A DNA stretch of 39,081 nucleotides from Desulfocapsa sp. (GTDB lineage Bacteria; Desulfobacterota; Desulfobulbia; Desulfobulbales; Desulfocapsaceae): NCBI GenBank assembly GCA_016765495.1, contig JAESPV010000021.1:127679-166759 (forward strand), read 5' to 3'. Below the pieces are notes generated by a model, which saw only the letters and a program-made list of their open reading frames with translations, was not told the DNA's origin and made no database searches. The translations under genes and the position numbers were made by a program. Of the stretch, positions 1-7,837 are shown in pieces. Position 1 is the first letter of the stretch, and each line of letters starts with the position of its first letter.

Positions 1-213
1 GGATGTGCGCCAAACGTGAGGCATAAATCAGCTCTTCAGCAAGCCCATGATGCGGCCCTTAGACTTGGTGAGGGATTGGAGCAAAGAATAACCAGTGATC
101 TTCTGGCAATTGATTTGCAGGATTGCCTGGATCAGCTCAATACCATTGTGGGTATCACCACGACCGAAGATGTTTTGGATGTGATTTTTGAACAATTTTG
201 TCTGGGAAAATAA
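1..213 (+). CDS. mnmE: tRNA modification GTPase MnmE, C-terminal fragment
   Basis: This is the last 70 codons of MnmE (TrmE), the GTPase that works with MnmG to install the carboxymethylaminomethyl group on U34 of certain tRNAs. The reading frame is open from the first base of the window, so the gene begins upstream. The visible part reads APNVRHKSAL near its start, like the 'N-x-RH-x-x-AL' of the family's C-terminal helical domain. It ends in EQFCLGK, matching the invariant C-terminal FC(I/L)GK tail whose cysteine is a family hallmark. The G domain lies outside the window. The gene converges on hpt with a 43-bp gap and no clear terminator hairpin between them. Confidence 0.93.
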   Translation, partial: GCAPNVRHKSALQQAHDAALRLGEGLEQRITSDLLAIDLQDCLDQLNTIVGITTTEDVLDVIFEQFCLGK

Positions 214-256
214 GGAATTGGGAAAACCAGGCTGTTTTTTTGGGCCATGACCTTTC

Positions 257-784
257 TCAGGGAGTAAGGTGGTAGATTGCAGGGAGATTTCGATATTTTT
301 CATTATAATCCAGGCCGTAGCCGATAAGAAAACCCTGTGAAATGGAAAAGCCCACATAGTCGATTGTGATTGAATGTTTGCGTCTTTCTGATTTGTCTAT
401 GAGCGAACAGACGCGAACCGAGGCAGCCCCCTGATCACTGAAATGGCTGGCAAGCCATTTCATGGTAATTCCTGTGTCGATAATATCTTCAACCAGTAAA
501 ACATGGCAGTTTTTCACTGGATGATTCGGGCTGGCAATAAGGGTGATTTTTCCAGAGGATGAATCGCTGCTACCATAGGATGATACTTGAATGAAATCAG
601 TGACAAGCGGTAAATCTATTTCCCGAACCAGATCGGACATGAATACAAATGCTCCTTTAAGCACTCCGATAATCACGAGTTCTTTGTTCTGGTAATCTTT
701 GGTGATTGTATTGCCAAGTTCGCGGACACGTTTTTGGATTGTTTCTCTGTCAAGTACGACTTTTTTGTTTGACGAATAGTTCAT
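257..784 (-). CDS. hpt: Hypoxanthine phosphoribosyltransferase
   Basis: Purine salvage enzyme that transfers hypoxanthine or guanine onto PRPP to give IMP or GMP in the cytoplasm. The PRPP-binding motif VLLVEDIIDTG is intact. The flexible-loop region SSYGSSDSSSGK and the N-terminal KELVIIGVLKGAFVFMSDL segment are typical. With the start at 784 the protein is 175 residues, the usual length. The frame stays open to another ATG at 844, which adds 20 residues with no family resemblance. That upstream ATG does have a weak GGGA ahead of it, while the ATG at 784 has no obvious Shine-Dalgarno, so the start is uncertain. The family assignment is not. Confidence 0.92.
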   Translation of the reverse strand: MNYSSNKKVVLDRETIQKRVRELGNTITKDYQNKELVIIGVLKGAFVFMSDLVREIDLPLVTDFIQVSSYGSSDSSSGKITLIASPNHPVKNCHVLLVEDIIDTGITMKWLASHFSDQGAASVRVCSLIDKSERRKHSITIDYVGFSISQGFLIGYGLDYNEKYRNLPAIYHLTP

Positions 785-930
785 GGGAGGTATGCAATTA
801 TGAGAATGTATGTTGAGGTTATTTATAAATAAATTATTGCACATATATCCCGTAACTTCAAGGCAAAGTCAAGAGAAAGGAAGCAAAATATGAGTCTATT
901 GCAACGTGGTGTTGTGGCGGTTTCATTTTG

Positions 931-959
931 TTGACAAAAAATTCCTCGTAAAGTATAAT
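931..959 (+). promoter_or_regulatory. Sigma-70 promoter for the HdrC-like operon
   Basis: Consensus -35 TTGACA (931-936) and consensus -10 TATAAT (954-959) are separated by exactly 17 bases, about 88 bp upstream of the ATG at 1048. Both hexamers match the consensus fully, so strong constitutive transcription of the three-gene redox operon is expected. Confidence 0.85.
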
Positions 960-1047
960 ATAAAATTAATTTATGGAACATATCAATAAACGTGTTGGGT
1001 GGAGTTTCAGCCAGCACTGGAACCTTTAAACGAGTTAAGAATTTATC

Positions 1048-1611
1048 ATGGGAAAGTCATCAACCACACTTAATTCAGCATTTAACGGTGAAGTTACCTC
1101 TCTTCCGGGTGGCAAACATCTCAACAGTTGCTTTGCCTGCGGTGCCTGCAGCGGAATATGTCCTGTCTCTCAGGCTATTCCTGAGTTTGATCCGCGAAAA
1201 ATTATCCATATGATTCGTATGGGAATGAAAGAGCGCCTGCTTACATCAGATATGCTCTGGTATTGCTCTAGTTGCCGAGCATGTGTTTTTGTTTGTCCGC
1301 AGGATGTCAGTTTTGCTGATATTATGGGTGCGGTGAGCAAGCTTGCATTGAAAGAAGGCTATGTAACAGAAGAAGAGCTTATCGAAAAGGGAAAAGCAGT
1401 CAAGGTTGAACGTGATCTTTGCGTTGCCTGTCTTACCTGTGTTCGTACCTGCCCCTGGGAAATTCCTCAAATTGATAAAATGGGCGTGGCCACCATTGAT
1501 GTGGAAGAGTGTCGAGCCTGTGGGATCTGCGTGGAAGAATGTCCTGCCAATGCCATTACTTTAACCGAATCCCAGGATGAAAGGCTTATCGCCGCCTGTG
1601 GTATCAACTAA
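1048..1611 (+). CDS. HdrC-like protein with four [4Fe-4S] cluster motifs
   Basis: A 187-residue electron-transfer protein, probably cytoplasmic since no signal peptide or membrane segment is seen. Two N-terminal C-x2-C-x2-C-x3-CP motifs (CFACGACSGICP and CSSCRACVFVCP) have the spacing of the heterodisulfide-reductase subunit HdrC. Two more follow (CVACLTCVRTCP and CRACGICVEECP), forming a bacterial-ferredoxin-like pair. All sixteen cysteines are present, so four [4Fe-4S] clusters are expected. It is the first gene behind the promoter at 931 and precedes an MvhD-like and a MetV-like gene. This context suggests wiring electrons to or from a methylene-tetrahydrofolate reductase or HdrA-type flavoprotein. 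No HdrA, HdrB or MetF is in the window, so the physiological partner is inferred. Confidence 0.82.
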   Translation: MGKSSTTLNSAFNGEVTSLPGGKHLNSCFACGACSGICPVSQAIPEFDPRKIIHMIRMGMKERLLTSDMLWYCSSCRACVFVCPQDVSFADIMGAVSKLALKEGYVTEEELIEKGKAVKVERDLCVACLTCVRTCPWEIPQIDKMGVATIDVEECRACGICVEECPANAITLTESQDERLIAACGIN

Positions 1612-1645
1612 GATTTCTTTTTAGAATACGTAGAAGAGGATAGAG

Positions 1646-2059
1646 ATGAGTTTTGATCCTGCTATAACCCTGTTCAGTTGTCATTATACTTCCCAGCAAA
1701 GTTGTGCTGAAGAAGGGAGTAAACTTGAGCAGCTGGGATTTCCTGAAAGTATTAATCTGGTCAGAGTTCCCTGTACCGGAAAACTGCAGATAACTACTCT
1801 GTTGCAGGCCTTTGAAGATGGCGCCGATGGCGTTTATGTTGTCGGTTGCCCCACAGATGGCTGTCATAATGCAAAAGGCAGTATGCGTGCTGCAAAACGT
1901 GTCGATGCTGTGCGTGCCGCACTGGAAGAACTCGGTGTGGAAGGTGCTCGTGTTCAGATGTATCACTTGCCTCGTGGTTTGCATCCTGAGTTTGTTGTAA
2001 AGGCTAAAGAGATGGATGCCAGAATACAAGATCTCGGCCCGAGTCCATTCAAACAATAA
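1646..2059 (+). CDS. Hydrogenase iron-sulfur subunit, MvhD/FrhD-like
   Basis: This 137-residue protein resembles the MvhD/FrhD delta-subunit family, which carries a [2Fe-2S] cluster and passes electrons between a hydrogenase or formate dehydrogenase and HdrA. Visible family features are RVPCTGKLQ, the segment AFEDGADGVYVVGCP, and the following DGCHNAKGSMRAAKRV, where most members read GC..GxCHY..GN. The cysteine-rich N-terminal loop, SCHYTSQQSC, differs from the common CNWC form. A Shine-Dalgarno GAGGA lies just upstream. It sits 34 bp after the HdrC-like gene and 58 bp before the MetV-like gene, in one transcription unit. Confidence 0.8.
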   Translation: MSFDPAITLFSCHYTSQQSCAEEGSKLEQLGFPESINLVRVPCTGKLQITTLLQAFEDGADGVYVVGCPTDGCHNAKGSMRAAKRVDAVRAALEELGVEGARVQMYHLPRGLHPEFVVKAKEMDARIQDLGPSPFKQ

Positions 2060-2117
2060 AGCGTTTTAGAGAGAGTGGAACGACTTGTTCCCTTCAGATA
2101 TTAAGTGGAGTGATTAA

Positions 2118-2786
2118 ATGATTGTTGCAGAACGAAAGCCAATGGCAGAAATCATAGAGATGGTTCAGGACTGTAAGAAAATTCTTATTCTGGCCTGTCG
2201 CGGGTGCGTTACCGTTTGTTCCGCTGGTGGCGAAAGAGAAGCAGAAATTTTGTCTTCACTTATTCGTCTTGGAATGAAGAAAGCTGGTAAGTCCATTGAA
2301 ACTTGCACAGGAAGCCTGGTTCGTCAGTGTGATCGTGAATTTGTTGATGAGATTGATCAGTGGAAGGGTGAGTATGATGCTGTTGTCTCAACTGCATGTG
2401 GAGTAGGAGTTAATTTTATTTCCAATCTTCGTAAAGAAACCATGGTTTATCCTGCACTCAACACCACCTTTTTTGGTGGATCTGCCACGCAGGGAGAATG
2501 GACCGAGCAGTGTGCCGGATGTGGTGACTGTGTTCTTCATCTTACTGGTGGATTGTGTCCCGTTGCCCGTTGTGCTAAGAGTTTGATGAATGGCCCATGC
2601 GGTGGCTCCGTTGATGGAACGTGTGAAATTCACAAGGATGTGGAATGTATCTGGCAATCTATCCATGACAGGCTTGCTTCCTTTGACCGATCGGCTCAGA
2701 TGGAAGTTATTGCGCCCATTCGTGATTGGTCAAGTGCCGGACATGGTGGGCCGCGTAAAATTGTGCGTGACGATCTCACCGTTTAA
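2118..2786 (+). CDS. metV: MetV-like methylenetetrahydrofolate reductase C-terminal (zinc/Fe-S) protein
   Basis: A 222-residue protein of the MTHFR_C (MetV) type, the partner subunit of MetF in Wood-Ljungdahl organisms. It is cysteine-rich. The N-terminal half carries CRGCVTVC and ETCTGSLVRQCD, and the C-terminal half carries the signature CAGCGDCVL followed by TGGLCPVARCAKSLMNGPCG. A good GGAG lies 7 bases before the ATG. It is the last gene of the HdrC-like/MvhD-like/MetV-like operon and is followed by a strong terminator. MetF itself is not adjacent, which is unusual: MetV normally sits beside metF. The catalytic subunit may be encoded elsewhere, or this MetV may serve another flavoprotein. 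Confidence 0.82.
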   Translation: MIVAERKPMAEIIEMVQDCKKILILACRGCVTVCSAGGEREAEILSSLIRLGMKKAGKSIETCTGSLVRQCDREFVDEIDQWKGEYDAVVSTACGVGVNFISNLRKETMVYPALNTTFFGGSATQGEWTEQCAGCGDCVLHLTGGLCPVARCAKSLMNGPCGGSVDGTCEIHKDVECIWQSIHDRLASFDRSAQMEVIAPIRDWSSAGHGGPRKIVRDDLTV

Positions 2787-2824
2787 TTAGAGCATTTTTT
2801 ATAGTCTGTCGTTGAAGGGACGTG

Positions 2825-2866
2825 AAAATCGTTTTTGTACTCAAAGTACAAAAACGATTTTTTTTT
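2825..2866 (+). terminator. Rho-independent terminator after the metV-like gene
   Basis: A 16-bp perfect stem (2825-2840 with 2846-2861) closes a 5-base loop and runs into a T-tract. It ends the operon that starts at 1048 and separates it from moeA. Confidence 0.9.
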
Positions 2867-2985
2867 GGTTTAGGCTAAGGAAGGTACACGTAATATTCCC
2901 AACTTATTTCGTGCTGATCCCAAAGGGTTCATTAAAAAAAATAGCTTCGTAAGTATTGTTGAAAGAAAAACCTTTCGGGTATTTT

Positions 2986-4191
2986 ATGAAAGAAGATAAT
3001 GGTCAATCTATTGAACTTCATAAAGCACAAAGCCTGGTGCTGAATGCCTGTTCTGACTTGTCTTACGAACGGGTAAGTCTGGCAGAAAGTCTGGGGCGTT
3101 TTTCTGCTAATGCCCTTATTGCTTCAGCGCCGCTGCCCGGCTACGACCAATCATTAAGAGATGGATATGCCATAGGCAGAGCAGGGTCTGCAGAAACACA
3201 AGCTTCTCTGCACTCTTTCCAGATTGTGGATGAAGTTGCAGCAGGTGATACAAGAAAACTTGTTTTACAGGCCGGACAGGCAATACGTATAATGACAGGA
3301 GGATTACTGCCTGCTCATTGTGCAGCAGTGGTTCCTCAGGAGTCTTGCTCTGTTGTTGGAGAGATTCTCATTGCTCCTCTTTCTCAAAAGAAAAGTTTTA
3401 TTCATGCAAAGGGGAGTGAGCTTGCTAGAGGGCAGGTTGTGGTTCCAAAGGGCGCACTAATCAGCCCGGAACATATGATATTACTGGCTGGCGTTGGCTG
3501 TGGTACTGTGCAAGTTGCACGGAAACCGCGTGTCAGTTTTTTTTGCACTGGCAGTGAACTGGTGTCAAGTGCTGATGAAAAAAGAGCAGGGAAGAAGTTT
3601 TCTGCAAACAATCCACTTCTTCAAGGCCTTATAACACGGGCCGGAGCAGAGTTTAAGAATCAGCAAACAGTGGTGGATGATCCAGGTGCAGTTACTGAAA
3701 CCATACTGAAAATGACTCAGGAAGGTTGTGATATACTGATCAGCACCGGAGGGATGGGGCCTGGAAAATTTGATCTCATCGAGGAAACATTTTGTCGAGC
3801 CGGGGGCAAGGTTCTTTACCGTTCAATTCACTTGAGACCCGGAAAGTCAACTCTCTTTGGAACACTTGGCAGTACCCTGTTCTTTGGGATGCCGGGTCCT
3901 CCGCCAGCAGTCTATCTTTTATTTAATGAGTTGATCAGGCCTGCTATTTTAAAACTTCAGGGTGCAAAGCAACGCAGGCCAAGAAAACAGAGAGTCTTCT
4001 TGGCGGAAGAGTTGTTTTTCCCCAAAAGGGGCTTGCCACGTCTGAAGGGGGGATTGTTATCTCTAAAAGAAGGCAAATGCCTGGTACGCCCGGCTAAAAG
4101 AATGGAGGCTGCCAACTGTTATATATATTGTCCTGCAAGTCGCAGACAAATGCGAACAGGTGAAATGGTGACTGTTCATCTCCTGGAGTGA
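2986..4191 (+). CDS. moeA: Molybdopterin molybdenumtransferase MoeA
   Basis: Inserts molybdate into adenylylated molybdopterin, the last step of molybdenum/tungsten cofactor synthesis in the cytoplasm. The N-terminal part has PLPGYDQSLRDGYAIG, the MoeA substrate loop where most members read S-x-MDGYA. The MoaB/MogA-like domain has STGGMGPGKFDLIEE, and LRPGKSTLFG and FGMPGPPPAV follow as the late domain-3 motifs, normally GLPGNP. The protein is 401 residues from the ATG at 2986, normal for MoeA. The frame extends to TTG codons at 2956, and neither start has a convincing Shine-Dalgarno. The gene overlaps the convergent mutM by 16 bp. Confidence 0.9.
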   Translation: MKEDNGQSIELHKAQSLVLNACSDLSYERVSLAESLGRFSANALIASAPLPGYDQSLRDGYAIGRAGSAETQASLHSFQIVDEVAAGDTRKLVLQAGQAIRIMTGGLLPAHCAAVVPQESCSVVGEILIAPLSQKKSFIHAKGSELARGQVVVPKGALISPEHMILLAGVGCGTVQVARKPRVSFFCTGSELVSSADEKRAGKKFSANNPLLQGLITRAGAEFKNQQTVVDDPGAVTETILKMTQEGCDILISTGGMGPGKFDLIEETFCRAGGKVLYRSIHLRPGKSTLFGTLGSTLFFGMPGPPPAVYLLFNELIRPAILKLQGAKQRRPRKQRVFLAEELFFPKRGLPRLKGGLLSLKEGKCLVRPAKRMEAANCYIYCPASRRQMRTGEMVTVHLLE

Positions 4192-5030
4192 TTCGCAACA
4201 ATCTTTTGACATACCGGACAGAAAAAACTGGCTCGACCACCAATGTTTTTTTTCATTATCAATCCTCCGCATTCTGAACACTTTTCCCCGGATTTTCCAT
4301 AAATACGAAAGTTTATCTGGAAATAGCCACCATCCCCCGATGCACCAAGGAAATCACTGATGGTTGAACCGCCACACTTGATGGCATGTGTGAGAGTTTG
4401 GCGAATGACAGTGAGTAAGCGTTTCCATTCTTTGGCAGATAATGAAGAGGCAGCTCGCTCTGGATGAATTCCTGAACGAAATAAAGATTCATTTGCATAG
4501 ATATTTCCAATTCCAGCCACCATATGATTGTCCATAATAAATTGCTTTATTGCAATATTACGACGGGCAGCCAGCCCACTGAGATACTGAACAGAACAGG
4601 CTCGTGAGAATGGTTCGGGGCCGGTGTTTGCAAAAAAGTGTTTGATTGCTTTTGTGATTTCCTTTGCGGTAAAGAAATAAACAGCCCCAAATCTTCGTGT
4701 ATCATTGAACCGGAGTTCTGTGTTGTTATCTAATTCCCAACAAACATGATCATGTTTTTTTGTGGCTGATCCCGTTTTGAATATCCCAAGGTTTCCAGTC
4801 ATTCCCAAGTGGATGATAAGTCCGCCACCACGGTCGGTTCTCAGGATAAGGTACTTTGCTCTTCTGCTCAGGCTTATGATTTTCTTTTTGCAAAGTTCCC
4901 TTTGCATCTCCCTGCAAGGCACGGGATAGCGGAGCTGTTTCCCGGAGCAATAAACGGAAACAATGGTTCTATTGATCAGGTGGGGCAACAAACCCTTACA
5001 AATAACTTCTACTTCAGGAAGTTCAGGCAT
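4176..5030 (-). CDS. mutM: Formamidopyrimidine-DNA glycosylase (Fpg/MutM)
   Basis: Base-excision repair enzyme that removes 8-oxoguanine and ring-opened purines and nicks the abasic site. The start at 5030 is fixed by the invariant MPELPEVE N-terminus, whose Pro2 and Glu3 are catalytic after removal of Met1. The reading frame happens to extend 40 codons further upstream. Other family features are LGMTGNLGIF, NDTRRFGAVYF and the helix-two-turn-helix segment VAGIGNIYANESLF. The C-terminal zinc finger is complete (CSEC then CPVC, 16 residues between pairs). Length is 284 residues. The start overlaps the end of the upstream phosphopantetheinyl transferase gene by 8 bp, suggesting coupled translation. 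Confidence 0.96.
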   Translation of the reverse strand: MPELPEVEVICKGLLPHLINRTIVSVYCSGKQLRYPVPCREMQRELCKKKIISLSRRAKYLILRTDRGGGLIIHLGMTGNLGIFKTGSATKKHDHVCWELDNNTELRFNDTRRFGAVYFFTAKEITKAIKHFFANTGPEPFSRACSVQYLSGLAARRNIAIKQFIMDNHMVAGIGNIYANESLFRSGIHPERAASSLSAKEWKRLLTVIRQTLTHAIKCGGSTISDFLGASGDGGYFQINFRIYGKSGEKCSECGGLIMKKNIGGRASFFCPVCQKIVANHSRR

Positions 5031-5823
5031 GGTACTTACCAGGGAGTTGAGGGGGGTCTGTTTTTTTATTTTCACAGCAGAAAGCAAGTCCATAACCGGT
5101 GTTAAGTATGCCTGCTGCAACAGAAAAATTATTTTCTCCTGTCCTGGCAAAAGTTAACATAGCAGTGGACGTACCATGGGGAAGGATCTTTTGGAGAATA
5201 AGTTCATGAAACCCAGGAATGCCACTCGGACTTAGCATTTTCTGTACAGCCTCTTTTCCAGCCCAGAGCAGGGTGAGTTGTTGAAGTGCAGTTAATTCAG
5301 GCAGTCCCCGTTGCAGGAGTGCTTCTTCTTTTGCAGTGCTGAATTTTTCTTTTACCTTATACAGGTTATCAGCAGGATACTGGATGTCAATACCGCAGCA
5401 TGTTTTGCTGATTAAAGCAGCTGCGAAGTCTTTTGAATGGCTGATGGAAAGTTCAGGAAATAAAAAACCAATCTCATTCAATCCTGTAAAATATGGTTTC
5501 CCGGATTCTTCCGAGGCCACCCGGTACCGCTGGTGTTCGGGAATACGCTGGCAAGAATTCTGTTGTTGCAAAAAAGTATGAAGGCCCTGCTTGGCACAAA
5601 TTCGTCCTCCCAACCATTCTCTGTGCCGTTTTTTAAAGGAAAAGCCACTTAATTGTATGAGCTCTTTTTCGTGGAGCCACTGTTTTGTTGGTGTGTTGAT
5701 ATATGTTAGTGGTAAGATAACAGCTGATGGCAAAGAGTCGGGAAAGAGCGTGCTGCCTAGATTGGATATTCCACTGGGAAGAGACTCGAAAAGTATGGGG
5801 TGGCTCTTTTTAGGCATGGACAT
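5023..5823 (-). CDS. 4'-phosphopantetheinyl transferase, Sfp type
   Basis: Transfers the phosphopantetheine arm of CoA to a conserved serine of carrier proteins. Visible family motifs are the RHREWLGGRICAKQ region, the SISHSKDFAAA strand, GIDIQ with the Mg-binding aspartate, and WAGKEAVQKM, matching the WxxKEAxxK helix. At 266 residues it is the two-lobed Sfp/EntD size rather than the short AcpS type. It is transcribed away from cvpA and overlaps mutM. No polyketide or peptide synthetase gene is near, so fatty-acid carrier protein or a remote pathway is the likely target. Confidence 0.85.
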   Translation of the reverse strand: MSMPKKSHPILFESLPSGISNLGSTLFPDSLPSAVILPLTYINTPTKQWLHEKELIQLSGFSFKKRHREWLGGRICAKQGLHTFLQQQNSCQRIPEHQRYRVASEESGKPYFTGLNEIGFLFPELSISHSKDFAAALISKTCCGIDIQYPADNLYKVKEKFSTAKEEALLQRGLPELTALQQLTLLWAGKEAVQKMLSPSGIPGFHELILQKILPHGTSTAMLTFARTGENNFSVAAGILNTGYGLAFCCENKKTDPPQLPGKYHA

Positions 5824-5912
5824 AAATATAAACCTTGATTTTTCAACTATTTCTGCTAACTAATCCCCTAGAGGGTTTACTATACTATCAGCTTGTACAG
5901 AACGAGGAACCA

Positions 5913-6524
5913 ATGGATACTGCTTTTAATCTGACAGGGTTTGATTTTGTTATCATCGCACTGCTGCTTCTTTTTACACTTCGTGGTTTGTGGATAGGGG
6001 TTCTACGTCAAATAACCACACTGGTTGCCCTGCTTGTGGCCTATGTTATAGCCGGGCAGTATCATGATAAACTTTTTCCTTTTTTGCGAGGGCTAACGGA
6101 TAATCCCCATGCGGTTTTCTGGAGTTCCTATGTGATTCTTTTCGGGATCACCTATGTGGTTACCATGCTTTTGGGCAAAGGCTTAACCAAAGTGGTAGAT
6201 CTTACCGTTGCTGGTTGGTTTGATAAGTTGCTCGGTGGTGTATTAGGTGCTACAAAAGCTATTGTCTTGATTATTCTCCTTAATATGGTTCTTTCAGGTA
6301 TTCTGGCTCCTGAGAACACAATGATTCGGAATTGTCAATTGTACCCCTATTTGAACCAGGCAACAGAATATTTCCGCAATCTAATTAAAGATGAAACTCT
6401 GCGAGAAACATTTTTACAGAAAAAGCCCGCCATAGCAGAGAAACCGGAAGAAACAGAAAAACAGAAACACCTTCCTGAAGATGGTGTCCGCCCTTTTATT
6501 CCCAGCAGGTCGCAAGGAGAGTAG
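5913..6524 (+). CDS. cvpA: CvpA family membrane protein
   Basis: A 203-residue inner-membrane protein of the CvpA family (named for colicin V production, of unclear general function and linked in enterobacteria to envelope stress tolerance). Four hydrophobic segments are visible: the N-terminal DFVIIALLLLFTLRGLWIGV, the next around TTLVALLVAYVIAG, a third near SSYVILFGITYVVTMLL, and a fourth at GATKAIVLIILLNMVL. The GWFDKLLGGVLGA motif between the last two is typical. The C-terminal tail is charged and rich in Glu, Lys and Pro. The start at 5913 is chosen because GAGGAA lies just upstream. Twenty-six extra codons upstream have no family match. Confidence 0.85.
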   Translation: MDTAFNLTGFDFVIIALLLLFTLRGLWIGVLRQITTLVALLVAYVIAGQYHDKLFPFLRGLTDNPHAVFWSSYVILFGITYVVTMLLGKGLTKVVDLTVAGWFDKLLGGVLGATKAIVLIILLNMVLSGILAPENTMIRNCQLYPYLNQATEYFRNLIKDETLRETFLQKKPAIAEKPEETEKQKHLPEDGVRPFIPSRSQGE

Positions 6525-6550
6525 CCGTTAATTTATTTCGTTCCCGGTCC

Positions 6551-7249
6551 TTACTTTTTCCGGTAGAAGGCTGCCAGCTTCTCCGGTTGGATTCCCATAT
6601 AATAACCTAAGATAACAACCTGATTGACAAGTGTTGTGCGGATTACTCCTAATCGTTGCCAGCGTCTTGCGGATGTGGTAACTGCCTGATCCAATGTTTG
6701 AATTCTACCCTTCTTTTTCACCTGTTTTGCAAATATGTAGTCTTCCATGATTGGAACTTCCGGGAACCCGCCAAGTTTTACAAAATCTTGTTTTCGTATG
6801 AAAAAGGCCTGATCTCCGTATGGTAATTGTAGCATTTTTGACCGAAAATTTGCGAACTTCAGAATTACTTTTAATAATAAGTTACTATTTTTTACCTGTA
6901 GCTGAAAGGCGCCAAGGATAGTTGCAGGGTTTTGGAGACACCTGCATATGGCCCCGTGAAAATCCGGCGGGAGCAGGGTGTCGGCATGAAGGAAAAGAAG
7001 AATAGAGCCTGAAGCATTGGCGGCACCTGTGTTTAGTTGTGTGCCACGCCCACCTGGTTCTGTCTCTTCTATAACCCGGAACCCCAGTTTTTTTGCGAGC
7101 TTTACTGTGTCATCCCGACTTCCACCATCAACCACAATAAGTTCCTGTACCTTTTGCGCACAAGGTACAAGCCCGGAAAGGTTTTGGACTTCATTCAGGG
7201 TTGGGACAATAATGGAAATATTTGAGGTCTTCTTCTGTGTCAATGTCAT
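6551..7249 (-). CDS. Family-2 glycosyltransferase, rSAM/selenodomain-associated transferase 2 type
   Basis: A 232-residue GT-A fold protein matching the family annotated as TIGR04283. It has the opening strand ISIIVPTLNE, the nucleotide-sugar segment ELIVVDGGSRDDT, the LFLHADTLLPP stretch, where a D-x-D-like motif is replaced by HAD, and the late YGDQAFFIRK and IMEDYIFAKQ motifs. Its substrate is unknown. It overlaps the upstream transferase gene by 59 bp. Residue 11 already belongs to the conserved core, so at least about 30 bp of that overlap is real. The two genes are commonly found together, which supports a joint role. Confidence 0.85.
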   Translation of the reverse strand: MTLTQKKTSNISIIVPTLNEVQNLSGLVPCAQKVQELIVVDGGSRDDTVKLAKKLGFRVIEETEPGGRGTQLNTGAANASGSILLFLHADTLLPPDFHGAICRCLQNPATILGAFQLQVKNSNLLLKVILKFANFRSKMLQLPYGDQAFFIRKQDFVKLGGFPEVPIMEDYIFAKQVKKKGRIQTLDQAVTTSARRWQRLGVIRTTLVNQVVILGYYMGIQPEKLAAFYRKK

Positions 7250-7832
7250 GGAGTTTGTTGAGAATATGAGTTTTTAGTCCCATTGTGTCGGCATGTATTA
7301 AGGTTTGGGCAAAGACCTGTTCTGTGCCCCAGGTGATGTCCTCAAAGAGTTGCCTGCATTTTGCTCGTGGCATGTTTTGTGCCACACCAATAAGATAGTA
7401 TCCTCCATCATGGGCAGGGCCTAGCACGATATCATTGTGTTTCAATGCTTCCAGGCCATCTGCAAGAATACGAGATCGTATACCGGGGCAGTCGGAGCCG
7501 ATCAGGATACTGTTTTGTTTCTTTTCCAGACCATGGATGAGAGCTGTGGCCATTCGTTCCCCTAACGTATCTCCCTGCTGCTGTTTGAATAGATGTCCGC
7601 TACCAAGCCATTGTTGAATGTCTCGCAGTGTCCCGCCATGATAGTAGATACAAAGGTATGTGTTGTCCGTTGATGCAAGGAACCTTTTTAGTTCTTTTAG
7701 AACATGGGATACCAGTTGTTTGTGAACCTTCATGGCACCTTCGGCACCAAGAGCAGGAATTAGTCTGCTTTTGCACTTGCCGATTTGTGGACAGCGTGTA
7801 AAAAGAATAACAAGGTTATGGAAAAATGGCAT
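7191..7832 (-). CDS. Nucleotidyltransferase-like protein, rSAM/selenodomain-associated transferase 1 type
   Basis: A 213-residue protein of the TIGR04282/DUF2064 family, distantly related to sugar nucleotidyltransferases. Visible family features are FTRCPQIGKCKSRLIP at the N-terminus, the central segment GDTLGERMATAL, the strand SILIGSDCPGI, and GPAHDGGYYLIG. The conserved DITWGT motif appears near the C-terminus. The biochemical reaction is not established. It is the first gene of a two-gene unit with the overlapping TIGR04283-type gene. It is divergent from the UPF0280 gene with only 5 bp between start codons, so promoters for each must lie inside the other gene. Confidence 0.82.
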   Translation of the reverse strand: MPFFHNLVILFTRCPQIGKCKSRLIPALGAEGAMKVHKQLVSHVLKELKRFLASTDNTYLCIYYHGGTLRDIQQWLGSGHLFKQQQGDTLGERMATALIHGLEKKQNSILIGSDCPGIRSRILADGLEALKHNDIVLGPAHDGGYYLIGVAQNMPRAKCRQLFEDITWGTEQVFAQTLIHADTMGLKTHILNKLHDIDTEEDLKYFHYCPNPE

Positions 7833-7837
7833 AAAGA

